64,000 nucleotides of DNA from Cunninghamia lanceolata (taxonomy: Eukaryota > Streptophyta > Pinopsida > Cupressales > Cupressaceae). Location: positions 6,076,001 to 6,140,000 of the forward strand of contig BSBN01000763.1 in assembly GCA_027924645.1 (NCBI GenBank), given 5' to 3'. This document shows, piece by piece, positions 10,721 to 22,565 of this stretch. The position numbers were made by a program, and so were the translations under genes. The notes beneath the pieces were generated by a model. The model searched no databases and had not been told where the DNA came from. It was given only the letters and a program-made list of their open reading frames with translations. Position 1 is the first letter of the stretch. Each line of letters begins with the position of its first letter.

Positions 10721-13700
10721 CTATGTAAGACACCTGATTTCTTTGTTTAACCATCATTCGTTTTTTCAATGGCCTGACTATTCAATCTACCTCTAAGGGC
10801 TATTTTAATTTGTTTATTCTTAATGGCACTAAGAATTAAAAAAATAAAAATTTGTGTGTTTTATTTTAAAATATATTTCCAAATGTTAATACAAACATAC
10901 ATAATTTTTATAAGTTTTTCGTATTCACTCTAACTCCATATTCATAATTTATAATAATAATTTAATTGTAATTTAATATATTTTATTTTAAAATTTAATA
11001 TATATATATATATTTATAAGTAATACTTTTTACAATATATTAAGATATAATATTTTATTAAAATTTAATTACATAATTTTTAAATTAATAAAAAAGAAAC
11101 TAAAAACTATGCAATTAAATCTTCATAAATCATCACATAATGTCAAATATTTACCACTTTTTGCTGTAGAGGAGGTATAAAATTGTTATGGATTGTTTGA
11201 CCATTGAACTAAATGATGTTTAAGTATAATGCTCTTGAAAACTTGGATTTGGTGAGAACATATTCTATATTATCAAGAAAAGCAGAAAGGATTCTGATCA
11301 AAGACTCTTCATTCCTTCCTTTACTTGTAAAATTCCACCTTCAGTTTTGATCATGTCGCTGAGTGTATCAGCAGTTCAAATCAATCAGAGGGACATTGAA
11401 AAGCTTTGAACCATCCACTAACGTGGAGCACTTTGCATCTTACGCAGGAAGAGTTCAAATGTCACATTGTAGTCAACTTCCAGTTGTTTATGCAGACAAC
11501 TGACACTTTAACTACAATTCTCAATCAGTTTAGGTAAACAGGAGAACATAAGCAAGACAGAATTCTGAGTAGAACGATGGAGATTGAGAATCGAGGGATT
11601 GAATTCACTGTGGATGTTTACATCTGGCCAACATAAGCGAACCAAATGAAATAAACCAAAAGACTGACACCAAAAACAAAAAATTCATACAATGGCTATG
11701 CAAGGTAGACCCAATTTTGGTCTTTAATGATATTTAAAGGAAAAGCAAAGCAGAATATTGATCCACTGTACTTGCTGGCGCAGACCCAGTTGTTGCTTGG
11801 TGGTGCTGATGCACTGCTGTCTGTGTAATCATTTATTTTGGATTATCCAAAACCCTAAATAATTGGATCTGCTCCATTTCAAGAAAATTTTGAGATACTT
11901 ACTGTAATGTCTTTTTCCTGACCCATATTATAAAGTCATAGCACTTTTTAATTCGATTTTAAAGCATTTCATATTATTATTTATTACTCTTTTATTTAAT
12001 TTAAAAATATTGTGTTTTTTATTAAGGCAAGTTGGGTTTTTGACAAGGTCCAAATCATGTTAAAAAAGAACAATAGAACAAAATAACTAAATCAAAAGAA
12101 ACCAAATTGTTCAAAAAGATAAATCCTCAACAACTCTTGAAACAATCCTTTGCACCCTCACACTCTTATCCTTGGTTTGTGGTAGAGAAACCAATTTGGG
12201 AAGACCTTTCTTCCATCTTTGAACAACTATTCACAAAGTGTTGTCTTCCAAACAAGAAGACTTAGGAGAAGAGGGATGGGATGTCTCCCAGAGGCCCCAT
12301 CTATGGTGAAAATAATATATTTTGTAATTTTTTTTAGTTTTTTATTTATTTTAAATTGGTTATCTTTTTATGCAATGACAAGTATATAAATGTTGTATTT
12401 TTTATTGATAGTTGATACATAATTTGAGTTTTTACATGTTTTCATCTATTAGTCTTAATCTTTAACTTCATTTTCTATCATTAGTTGCACAAATGACCTA
12501 AGGTTAGATTTAAAATTATCTTCATCCATTTTCTATTATTAGTTCCACAAATAACCTAAATTTAGATGTATAGTTATAGAACGATATGTGAACTTTTAGT
12601 TTTCAGATTTAAATTTAGGGCTGTCCTAACCCTCAATTTAGGGCTGACCTAACCCTCCCAACTGATTATTATTATTTTGTGACCCTTGGAGTTGTGTTTA
12701 AAATGTTTACCCTATTTCATTTTAATAATTCTAGAATGATCAGCAAAGAGTATTCAAGATACATTCATTGAATAATCAAAGCCTTTATTACTACATTACC
12801 TATTTACATCTTGTATCTTTGATTGATGTCTTGAATCATTTTCAAGGTTGTTGACTAGTAGCCTTATGGGGTTTGACATAGAGGGGTACTATAACTATCA
12901 CATGCAAACTCTATTTTTTATAAGGAAACAAGCACAAAAGTTCATGGTCTACTAAAGGCAAACATTCAAGAATTTACAAAGATTACTTTGCACATCTAAA
13001 TCAAATGCACACTTGCACATGTTGAATTCATAAGTACCCAATTGATCTCCCAATTACAAAAGTGACTTACAATCATAAAAGTGACTCACAATGACATACA
13101 AGAACTTCACTAGTTCTAGAGCATTCATTTGAGCTTTACTAATTTTTTACAACTAGATAAATCACTCCCTAACAACTATCACAACTTTTCTAAATCAAAA
13201 TTCCAACTAAATAACATTATTTTTATTATTTAATTTATGTGCATTTAATCTTATCCAATTATCATGGACTCTATCTTTTATTGTATTATTTATTTATTTA
13301 CCCTAAGATTTATATAAGAGAAATTGCATTTCCCATTTAAAAATGTATACACAAACTATATATAATAATTTTGTATTACATTTTATATAAATATATATTT
13401 GTAAATTTATCCATATAATATTATAATAAATACAAATTATTGAAGAAGAACACATATTAGCCCATTTAATTTTTATGTTAACTTAAGCATAAATGAATGA
13501 TTATTATGTAAATCACATATTTAATTAACATAAAAGAGTTGAGTATGATAAATGGACTAATATCAATTAATCAAGATTGAAACTTAACATGTGCTTAATT
13601 GAAATGAGGGAGCTTTTGCATTTACTATATCTTGTGATGTAAAATATATCTATTGCATTCTGTGAAAGAGGATGAGATCTAAGATTTAAAATTGGATTTG

Positions 13701-14360
13701 GACTAGAGAGTAGAGACAAGTGAAAGTAGAGGAGATGAGCATCTAGGATCCAATCACACCAAAGATCTTGTCTAGGGAAGTGATTCCATCCTAATTTCTA
13801 CAATTTGGTCCTTAGCCCAATGAGATCTTTGGTACCCACACAACATGTTCTTTAAATGATTTCCGAGGCAAAGAAAATAGTGTCAATGCTAAGTACAATT
13901 TGGATATTTCCATAGAAGGTTGAAGTTCAAGACTCCCTTGTACCTTAGTCAAGCTACAAGAACAAGTCAATAATAAAATGTTAAAGAGTGATAATGGAGT
14001 TCAATATGATGTAGATATATGGCAGAGAGTTCCCTATGAACCAAAAAAATATCAAAGATAGATGTGTAAATGTTTTGTCCTTTCAATGTGATTGATGATG
14101 TGATGATGTTTGAAATGATCTAGGGATGACTCTTTGAAATATATGTCCTAGATACCAAATTAAATCTTTTTAGAATGCCTACCAACTAGAAACAATAATG
14201 TTTTAAATTGTTGGACATTAAATGTAGATAATTTGAAATTTGAAAAAGATGGACAAGATCATAGCCATAATTTATTGTCCAAGGAATAAAATTTCCAATA
14301 TGATCTAATTTGTGACAATGAGTTTTTTGAGTTGTGTGTGAGAGGTTTTCTTAAAGCAGT
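10721..14360. other. AT-rich intergenic, no gene seen
   Basis: No coding region over 60 codons with recognisable content. Notable only: a TA-rich run with a short (AT)n microsatellite near 11000; a two-copy 22-24-bp repeat of TTAGGGCTG(T/A)CCTAACCCTC near 12614-12660; and a long AT-rich stretch at 13190-13560. Parts of 11160-11840 and 13640-14360 are less AT-rich but show no domain. Confidence 0.45.
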
Positions 14361-14365
14361 GTACT
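14361..14365. repeat. Target-site duplication GTACT (left) of the giant LTR element
   Basis: GTACT lies directly before the TGTTATC start of the left LTR. An identical GTACT occupies 27628-27632 directly after the TAACA end of the right LTR. A perfect 5-bp duplication fixes both outer boundaries. Confidence 0.85.
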
Positions 14366-17300
14366 TGTTATCACTCAATAGTGTGCCCTTGCTAAGTTGC
14401 AGAACTTAGCATATTGGTGAAACATGGGAATTTTTCTAAGACTGTAGGTCACCTAAAGCAGAAAAGGAACTCGAAAGTAAGATGGCTCTTATGGTGTTCA
14501 CCTAAAAACTATTCTAATGTTTTGCAAGGGAAAGGGGTAAGAGAGAAACACAAAAATGAAGCTATCTCCTAAGGTGATGCACCAAAATGTTATTTTGAGA
14601 CTTGCATAGCTAACAAGATTTTGATATACACAACTTAGAGGTTCATGTGCTCTTGCATTAATGTTTCATAGGAAGGCTTTGACACTCATAATTCTAGAAG
14701 GAAAATGTATTCTATTCACAACTTTGAATTGTTTTAATCACCAACCCAACCTACAACCTGCAATCCTACATATATCTTCTGCCTAAAGGTGCTAATAATG
14801 AGACACAATAACAAGGATCACATGTATCACAAGAAAATTGCATCAATCATTCAACCTCACACAATAAAATAGATTCTGAGAAGATAAAATTGCTTAACCT
14901 TATTGATTTGAAAAAAGGTGTTACACTATTGTAAATGTCTACAAAAATGAGTTACAATGCTATCTCCTGCTGAAAGAACTCCAAAAATGAGTTACAATAC
15001 CTTCTTGAGAATGAAAAGAACTAACTCCAAAATGAGAATTGAAGTTACTATATGCTTTCCAAGTAGTTGCACAAAAATAGGGACTACAAACCCCCTTGAT
15101 CGTGCACCACAATAAAGCCTATTTTTTAGCCCCTTAAACAACTCCAAAAAGGCTTATGAATGAAGAAAAGGTCAAGCCTTGACCTTACCTATCATAAAGG
15201 CATCAGAAACTACTCCTAGATGCTCTCATTTCCCTCCAAAACCAAATCAAAACCACTCCTATATTCCATCCACATGTTTTTCAACTTCCTCTAACTTCCC
15301 CTATATGCTTGGCATAACTCACCAAACCTCAATAATATCCCCCTTTGACTCAAACTAGAAGACACATGTTCCTATCTCCTTTTTGCACAATAAATAACAC
15401 TAATTAAAATGGTTCATAAACTACCATTTCAAACATGTTTTACATTATACTTTTGGTGCAAAAAATAAAGACATCATGACTCGACCAAGCTGGGAGTCAA
15501 TGCAAAAATTCATAAAGTCCTAAAGGGAACCCTTAGGCACTTAGCATAATACATAACACAGAGGGAAATTAAAAATGCATTCCTAATGTTTTAAAGAAAA
15601 GGCAAAAATGCTTTTTGATTTGTCAGCCAAAGTTAGGGTTGAAACCCTAACACAAAACATGGGCAAACATATTGATCATACTTCATTTTACATCACAACC
15701 TTCTGGAAAACTTGCTATGCCGCCATTAAGGGTTTAACATGGTGTTTCAAGGCTTGTGGAGGTCACATCTGAAGGTTTTCAAATAGATTCTATGCAAATA
15801 AAATCAAAGCCGAGATTGGGTAAGCTCTGTGTCCATATGAAATCTGCATTTCTTTTCATTTTCTGTGGGAAATATGTTGTTTCAAGCTCCTTTTGTCATG
15901 GTTGTGACTCTATGCATATTTGTTTTTATTTTCTGAAAATGATCACAGCTACATTTTGTTGCAAATTTGTGGGTTCAACTCTTATATTACCATCTCATAT
16001 TTGTGTATAATCCATGCAGGCATATATAAGGCTTTATAAGCTCTTGAGGCTTATAGGGTTTCATCTCATCTCATACCCTAGGTTAATAGAGAACATGAAA
16101 AGATTATGTAGACCCTAACATATTCTATTCACATTCTGTGGGGTTATTAAGATCTTTGAATACTTCACAGGCTTCAACATTTTATGAGTTTGTATATGAC
16201 TATATGGGATAAGCTAATTGTCTTTCATCTCTTGAATGACCTTAAAAGTGATCTACCACTAAACTCACATAAATCCCAACTAGGCCTTTATAGTTCCTTG
16301 GGCAAAGTTAAGAAAACTTATACAGGTCTTGATAAAGGAATTAGATCATTTATGAAACCTTGAACGACTACAAGCAAACTCTTGAACACCTTGCAAGGTT
16401 TATAAACCTCTATACTCCCTTACCATCATGCATTTTCCATGAGAAAATTATCATAGACCTCTCGCAAATCTCTTACTGGTTCCATACAGACTTTAACACT
16501 ATTATCACACCCCTAAGAAGGAGTTCCTGATACTTTGCATTAGCTTCTTTGATACTTTTGCATTAGTTTCTAATGGTGTCATGTAGTCTTAGATTGAATG
16601 TACGCACATTGGATAGGCTCCATAATGTCTTGACAAGATCACTAAAAAGCTTTGATATGCAGACCTCTTAAACTTGAATTTACAAGATCTTCAAGACTTG
16701 TTTAAACTTGGAAACTTGTTCAATGTTGCATGACCTTAAATAATATCTAACAAACCTGAACTTTACACTAGTTTGCATCTACATGGCTCTCCTATGTCTG
16801 TTGTTCCTTTTAACATGTTGTCTCCTTCAAAATGCATGATGTCTTCTTAATGCTTATACACTGTTGTTTTGATGAAAATAGTGTCTCCAAACTCTGTAGT
16901 CTCCTATGAACTTTTGTCTGTAGTTCTTACTGAGACTCTCCTTTGTTTTTCATTTTGTTCATGGATCAGCCCTAGGTTTTATATGTAAATGCATTTTGTA
17001 CCTTCAAAATCTGTGATTCTGCCTTCACAAAACTTAGGCCATGTTTCACTTGGTCCTCCTCATTTTCCATAGGTTGTAGGACTATGTCGCGATCCACTAG
17101 TCTGCCTTAATTAAGTAGGCCTTCTTAATAGTTTTACACAGGCTTTGTATACCCTTTGTATTAGCTAAGCCTTGTGAATGAGTGTAAAAACAAACCCTAG
17201 TGAACAGACCTATTGATGCTATATGAAAGTCTTCTTTGCTCTTTGTACATACCCACTATCAATGCTTAACACAAACCTTTTTTTTTAGAGCTCCTAATGT

Positions 17301-20259
17301 TCTTCATGCCTGCCATTATGACTATTCCTCATACTCTGACTGCCTACTCCTCATTGTCTATTGTGTGCTGTTTCTTTTCCTTTTACTTGATTGTTCTTTA
17401 CTCTTTGTTGTTAGGTGACTTATTCACATTATGATAATTGTTGTCTTCCATTAGAATTACCATAGTTATTTGCAATCCTCTTACCTTTTGATAGTCCTCT
17501 TGAGATTCTAATCTCTGTATCAGGCATGCTTTGACTCTCGTGAATACATCTATCATCTTTTGCCTGACTGTCTTTGATGTAGGAGCATCCCTAGTTCAAG
17601 AGCAATCTTGCATCAACCAAAAACATTTGCATTTTAGTTTGTTTGTAGTTCATTTTGTTTCCTTTCATTTTCCAGTTCAGTTCAGGCAGTTCAATCACTA
17701 GCAGTTTTTGTATTTTGGTCTGCATTCTGTCACAGTTGCATTTCACATCTTGTGGAGCTGGACTTAGCATCTAGATTCATTCATCTACATCATATCCAGA
17801 ATTTAGAACATTTGGATTAAGTACCAGAAAGTTATCGCTATTAGAAGATTAGTTGTTTTCTCAGAACAGAGCATCCTTACAGTCTCTGATAATCAGTTAA
17901 AGGAGAAGACTTGCAAAGCATTCCTCAACTTGTGGATCTTAATGATACATCATTCAATGATCTTTGGTACATGGCAAACCTTCCCAAAGATCTGTACATC
18001 ATTCCATTCATTTGCAAAGGTGTTCTACATGATTAGGTCCGACCTATCCGTGTACACACGTTACAGCTCTTCATCAGAGTTTGTGACCTTCCTTGTCCAA
18101 TGCAGAGGAATCTTTTGTACCAAAGATGATATATAGAGATGTAATAGATCCCTAAGAAAGCAGTTAGCATAATTCTCATGATTTAGAAGATAGATAGTTT
18201 GGCTCCTTTGCGAGGGGACTTCAACACTATATCTTGTGCATATTCTATAATTCTGTAATCAGGCCTTTGAGCCCTAGTTGCAAGCCCGCATGATGCTGGC
18301 TAGATTGTATTTGAATTCTATTCTATACTAAATGACTGAATTTGTATTTTGTTTCATATCTTTGAGTTGTTTCCATTGTGTTTACTCTTGATGCACGGCC
18401 TGGACAGTTCACTCTGTGAACCCTCCTACCGTGATTGCACCAATCTTTCTTGCAAGCTGTTCACTATCATAGTCATTATGATTGCCTTCACTATCTCTTT
18501 CTCTCCTGTCCATTGATCTTTTCTCACTAACCTCAAAACATAATATTCTTTGTTCTATGTCAAGTATGTTATAGAGACCAAAACTCAAAAAAATGACCCT
18601 TTTGTAGGCCTTCCTCTTATGCATACTACTTTGTTATGGCTAAGCTAATATTGTATGACTTCTCTTAGGACTATTTTCTGCTCTCTTCTTAAAGTCATTC
18701 TCATGATAGACTACTGCTTGATGACTTCTAAGAATATTGACAATCCTCTACTAGTCATTCACAGTTTGCAATGTTCTTTTTACTGTCCATCTTGTTCCTT
18801 TATAATAGTTTTGTTGATAGCTTTTAATGTTCACTGACCTCTCTATTCTTTTAATTCTTGACAACAATATGATAACAATATGACAGCTCAATCTCTTTTC
18901 CTATGCATTCCTTTGAGGTCTATTGTCCATGGCAGTCCCATAATGACTGTTCTCCCACATTTGCCAAGGCATTGTCTTCTCCCAATCTTTGATGGCTACT
19001 TATTGGTAACTCTATCATAGAATCACCTTGAGGATATAATGATTTTCCTAAATATCCCTTTGTTGTTGTCATTTTATGACTATTTCAATCATCTAAAACT
19101 CCTGTGTAGCTCTATGACTAATGATTGTCCTCTCTTTGATAGATGGACTATCATTTGTTGAAGATTCTAGCTCTAGAGATCTGTGACTTTTTACCATGCA
19201 TGCTATGTTCCTCATCTCTGCCATGACAATGGTAACTGTCATCTTTATTGATTTGGCAATATCTGCTTGTGATTGTGACCCTTGTCCTTTCATATCTCTA
19301 CCCTCCTTTTCATTACAAGGTTTGCCATGTCATTGTTGTTCAACCTCAATTGAAATCACTGCTGCCTTAACATGTTGCTTCTTGATTATTATGGTTTCAT
19401 AGAGTAAGTATTTGTCATTTATGATAGTGAAACCATCAACTCACTACCATGAGTGATGAGTACTTGCTCATTGTAAATAAGTGTGTTTAATTTACACTCT
19501 TATCCCTCTCAAAAAGCCAAGAGGGCAGCATGCTTGGCTCAACCCTTGTGGGAACCCATTTTACTCCACATGCTATGATGTCAAAAATGAAACAATCTAG
19601 AAATGAAAATTTCCCCTATACCTGCACAGTGAATAAACATATTAGATAAAACAATGAAGCCAAAAGCTTCCAATGATGTTCATGATGATTGATGATACTC
19701 CTTTGTTTTTCCTGATATTTGTGATGTTGCAAAATTGTTTCAATGCCTGAGGAGAATAAGTTATATATTTGTTGACATAGTATATGTAAGGAATATGGGT
19801 CCCAAGCTCTAACACAACTTTTATCATCCCTTACAACATTTCAAGAAGCAGTAGATCAACTTTTGGAGAAACCAATTGAGAGGGACCGAAGCAAGGATGC
19901 AGCAGTTCAACTTGGGATTCATCATTCAGGCAATGACGGATCCCTATTCTTTCCATATGCTTTTTCTTTTCTATTGTCTTCAAATGTATAGTTTATTCTT
20001 ATATTGTATTGAAATAGTTATTTCCATGGCTTGTGTGGGACACCATACATTTATGATTATCAATAAAAGATAGCATTTATGCAAAATTTGTGCAATCTTT
20101 CTCTTGTATACATTTGCATAATGAACTGTGATTTATCTATTAATACTTATGTGCATATGAATAGAACTTAGCAGAATTGAATGTGTACCTTTTATCTTTA
20201 TTTTGCAAACAAACTATCTCAGCTCTACCTGATTGAACTGAAAGCTAAATTAGGTAACA
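14366..20259 (-). repeat. Left LTR of the giant element (carries an inserted solo LTR)
   Basis: Starts TGTTATCACTCAATAG and ends TTAGGTAACA. It measures 5894 bp, of which 868 bp are a foreign solo LTR and about 5 bp its target duplication. The native length is therefore near 5.02 kb, close to the right LTR. It aligns with the right LTR throughout, with scattered substitutions and small indels. Short open frames inside are shared by both LTRs but show no domain. Confidence 0.85.
17575..18442 (+). mobile_element. Solo LTR of the chromovirus family
   Basis: TGATGTAGGAGCATCCCTAG...GATTGCACCA matches, end to end, the LTRs of the chromovirus at 52970-59252 (868 bp here, 836-837 bp there). It is absent from the corresponding site of the right giant LTR near 25800. 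The flanks are GTCTT (17570-17574) and ATCTT (18443-18447), a 5-bp target duplication with one substitution. No internal sequence remains, so it is the usual product of recombination between the two LTRs of one element. Confidence 0.85.
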
Positions 20260-20595
20260 TTTTTGGTGACATCTGCTATATGTTTGCATGCTAAACATCT
20301 TGACCAGTTGCCTGAACTTATCCATTAGGCATGGAGTCAAAAAGGAACTCAACAAGACTTGAGAAATTGTCTTGCATATTGTTGTAACTCATCCAAAATA
20401 GTGTATAACACCTTCAAATCTTATTCCATCTACCAAAACTTAGAGCTAACAGACTAACTGTGCACACCAACACTTAGAGGAAAGGAACAACTAACCTACT
20501 CTACCCTAACTACCCAAACCTAAAGCAATCTAAATAAAACCATTGACTGGTAGGGAAAAATAGCTACCTCTTCTTAACATTTTTATGTATTTGTC

Positions 20596-22328
20596 CTATA
20601 TGGTAGCAACAAGAAAGTACAAGAAGCAACACATATATATACTCATGTTGATAGGTTCCTCTTCTCTCTTGAAAAATAGCTCACATACCTCCTCTTGCAC
20701 CTCCATTGATGTGTGATCATAGCGAATAAGTGATAGAAAATGCATTGGTTGGTACTCTTGAGATTGGAGCTCTACTTTGACAAGGTCTCTAATGGGGCAG
20801 CCTCTTGAAATGAAGTCAAAACAAGTTGTCTTAACCCCATACTTATGACTAACCTCCTTAATAACCAGTTGATTAGACTTATCAAACTCTTGTTGTAGCT
20901 CTCTTGAGAAACTAGGTTCCTCTTTGCCTTTCTCATGTTTATAGCATTTTTCATTTTTCAGAGCTAGCTTGACATCAAGGTTAGCACAAAACTCCTCTAG
21001 ATCATCCCAAAACATGTCCTCTTCAACCTCCTCCTTACTTTTCTGTATAGCAGGACTGATTTTGAATTCATGTTCAATTTGATCAGCAACCTTGTGTGAA
21101 TCAACTTCTTCCATATTTTGTAAAATAAAGCTATTTTCATGTGCCTCTTCATAAACCAGCATCTTCTCATGCTCATGCTCATCCTCTACCTGCTCCAAAA
21201 CTCATGATGACATTGCAACCCGTATACTCTTTTCATAATCATCAATAAAACAAGGAAGTTCATTGAATAAATCAGTCATTATTTCACCATTTTGTAGCAA
21301 AATTTCTTGTTTATCCTCACTTTGTTCAACAAAACTAGGAAGTTCATCCAAACAATTTGTTAGCATCTCATGTTCAACACTTATCTTTTGTTTAATACCC
21401 TATTGTCCTAACTGATTTTTCTCATAATTAATTTGCAACAGGCCTAATTTTTCATTTTCCTTATCATGTGCAAGTGAAGTAACAGTAAAAACTCTTTCTC
21501 ATTCTACCTCACAAAACTCATTTGTTTGCTCATTAGGCCAACTCTCTTGGTAAACAATAGGTCCACCTGGACAAAGACAGATAGTAGAAGGATAGGAAGG
21601 CTGATTTGACAAGGAAACTTGAGGAATTGGCTTAGTCTCTTGAAGGCATATAGGTTCTTCTTGTTTAAGTATAGGTTCTTTCAATGGATGAGGCCCTTTA
21701 AAACTTGGATTATTCAATTTAGGAGACTTAGGAAACTCACCTTGCTTGAAGCTTGGTACTTTGAACTTGGAAACCTCTTCTTCAAAAAATGGATTTAGAA
21801 AGGAAATAGCTGATTGAGTTTCCAACCTTTGAAGTGTAGCCAACAAAAGCCTCTTTTGCTCCTCTTTTGCAAGATCTTCCTGTGCAAGCTTCTCCTCATA
21901 TTGATTTTTTGCATTTCCAGCTCTTGTTGATACTGGATAGCCTGGTAAGCCAACTCCTCCTACTACAACTCAAACTGTTGTTGCCACTTGATCTCACCCA
22001 GTTGCCGAGTCCAATCCAACAATATGTTTTTGATATCACTTTTCCCTAAATTGTCCAAATTTTGAGATTGACTATGGTGATAAGCATGTTGGTTTGGTAT
22101 AAAGTTATTTTCTTGAGGGTGATTTTGAGCATACATGGACTAAAATGAAATCTGAGCAAGGGTGGGTGGGTGGTAAACATGTTGAATCTGCTGGTTACTT
22201 GCAATTACAGGGCTATTTTGGATAAAACCAGTAGTATGGCTACTTTGATATGGCTGATAAGAAGAAGTATGAACAACATTCTCATGAAATGGAGGATGAT
22301 AAGGCATATTCCCATGAAACATAGACAT
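20596..22328 (-). pseudogene. Unrecognised ORF of the giant element, broken
   Basis: Minus-strand coding sense can be followed from MSMFHGNMPYHPPF (22328) to a stop at 20596, about 575 codons. It is interrupted by a stop at 22140, a double stop near 21966, one frame change near 21900, and stops at about 21499, 21400 and 21204. From about 21880 leftward it stays in one frame. The N-terminal part is rich in Pro, Gln, His and Tyr. A Gln/Glu/Lys-rich stretch follows that looks coiled-coil (EEKLAQEDLAKEEQKRLLLA), then a Pro-rich segment with repeated SFK/LKEP words. The last 230 residues are very acidic and contain two similar blocks, LDELPSFVEQ and FNELPCFIDD. I see no zinc knuckle, capsid, protease or polymerase motif. 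It may be a highly diverged gag or an extra ORF; the function is unknown. Confidence 0.55.
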
Positions 22329-22540
22329 GCCTATTCATACAAAAAGCCAGAAAATCATAATAAAGTACATTTTCTTGATGAAAAACTTGAATCATACCAG
22401 CACTTGAACTGCTGAAACTAGTAGATAATCTCTACAGAGTCACAAGGTGTGTTGTTTTCTTGCCTCCAAAGGCAGAAATCACTGATATACACACCAAATA
22501 TCACAATGTGTGGAAAATTTATAGAATAAAATAGTCCAAA

Positions 22541-22560
22541 CAGTCCCACCAGGCGTGCCA
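22541..22560 (-). promoter_or_regulatory. Primer binding site candidate of the giant element
   Basis: Minus strand reads TGGCACGCCTGGTGGGACTG, 5 bases from the inner end of the right LTR. Primer sites of this TGGCACGCC-type form are known from plant Ty3/gypsy elements. The plus strand just inside the left LTR has a weaker candidate (TTTTGGTGACATCTGCT near 20261), which would imply the opposite orientation. The match quality and the coding strand favour minus. Confidence 0.6.
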
Positions 22561-22565
22561 AAAAA

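Noticed and set aside
12600..12665. TTTAGGG / CCTAACCCT words resembling interstitial telomere repeat
   Set aside because: Only a two-copy 22-24-bp local duplication with both orientations mixed; not a (TTTAGGG)n array.
17236..17418. Short plus-strand ORF conserved in both giant LTRs (also at 25470)
   Set aside because: Shared only because the LTRs are duplicates; Leu/Phe/Cys-rich text is what T-rich DNA gives, and no domain is seen.
20260..20280. TTTTGGTGACATCTGCT just inside the left giant LTR as a plus-strand primer site
   Set aside because: Poorer match than the minus-strand TGGCACGCCTGGTGGGACTG at the other LTR, and the coding remnant is on the minus strand.
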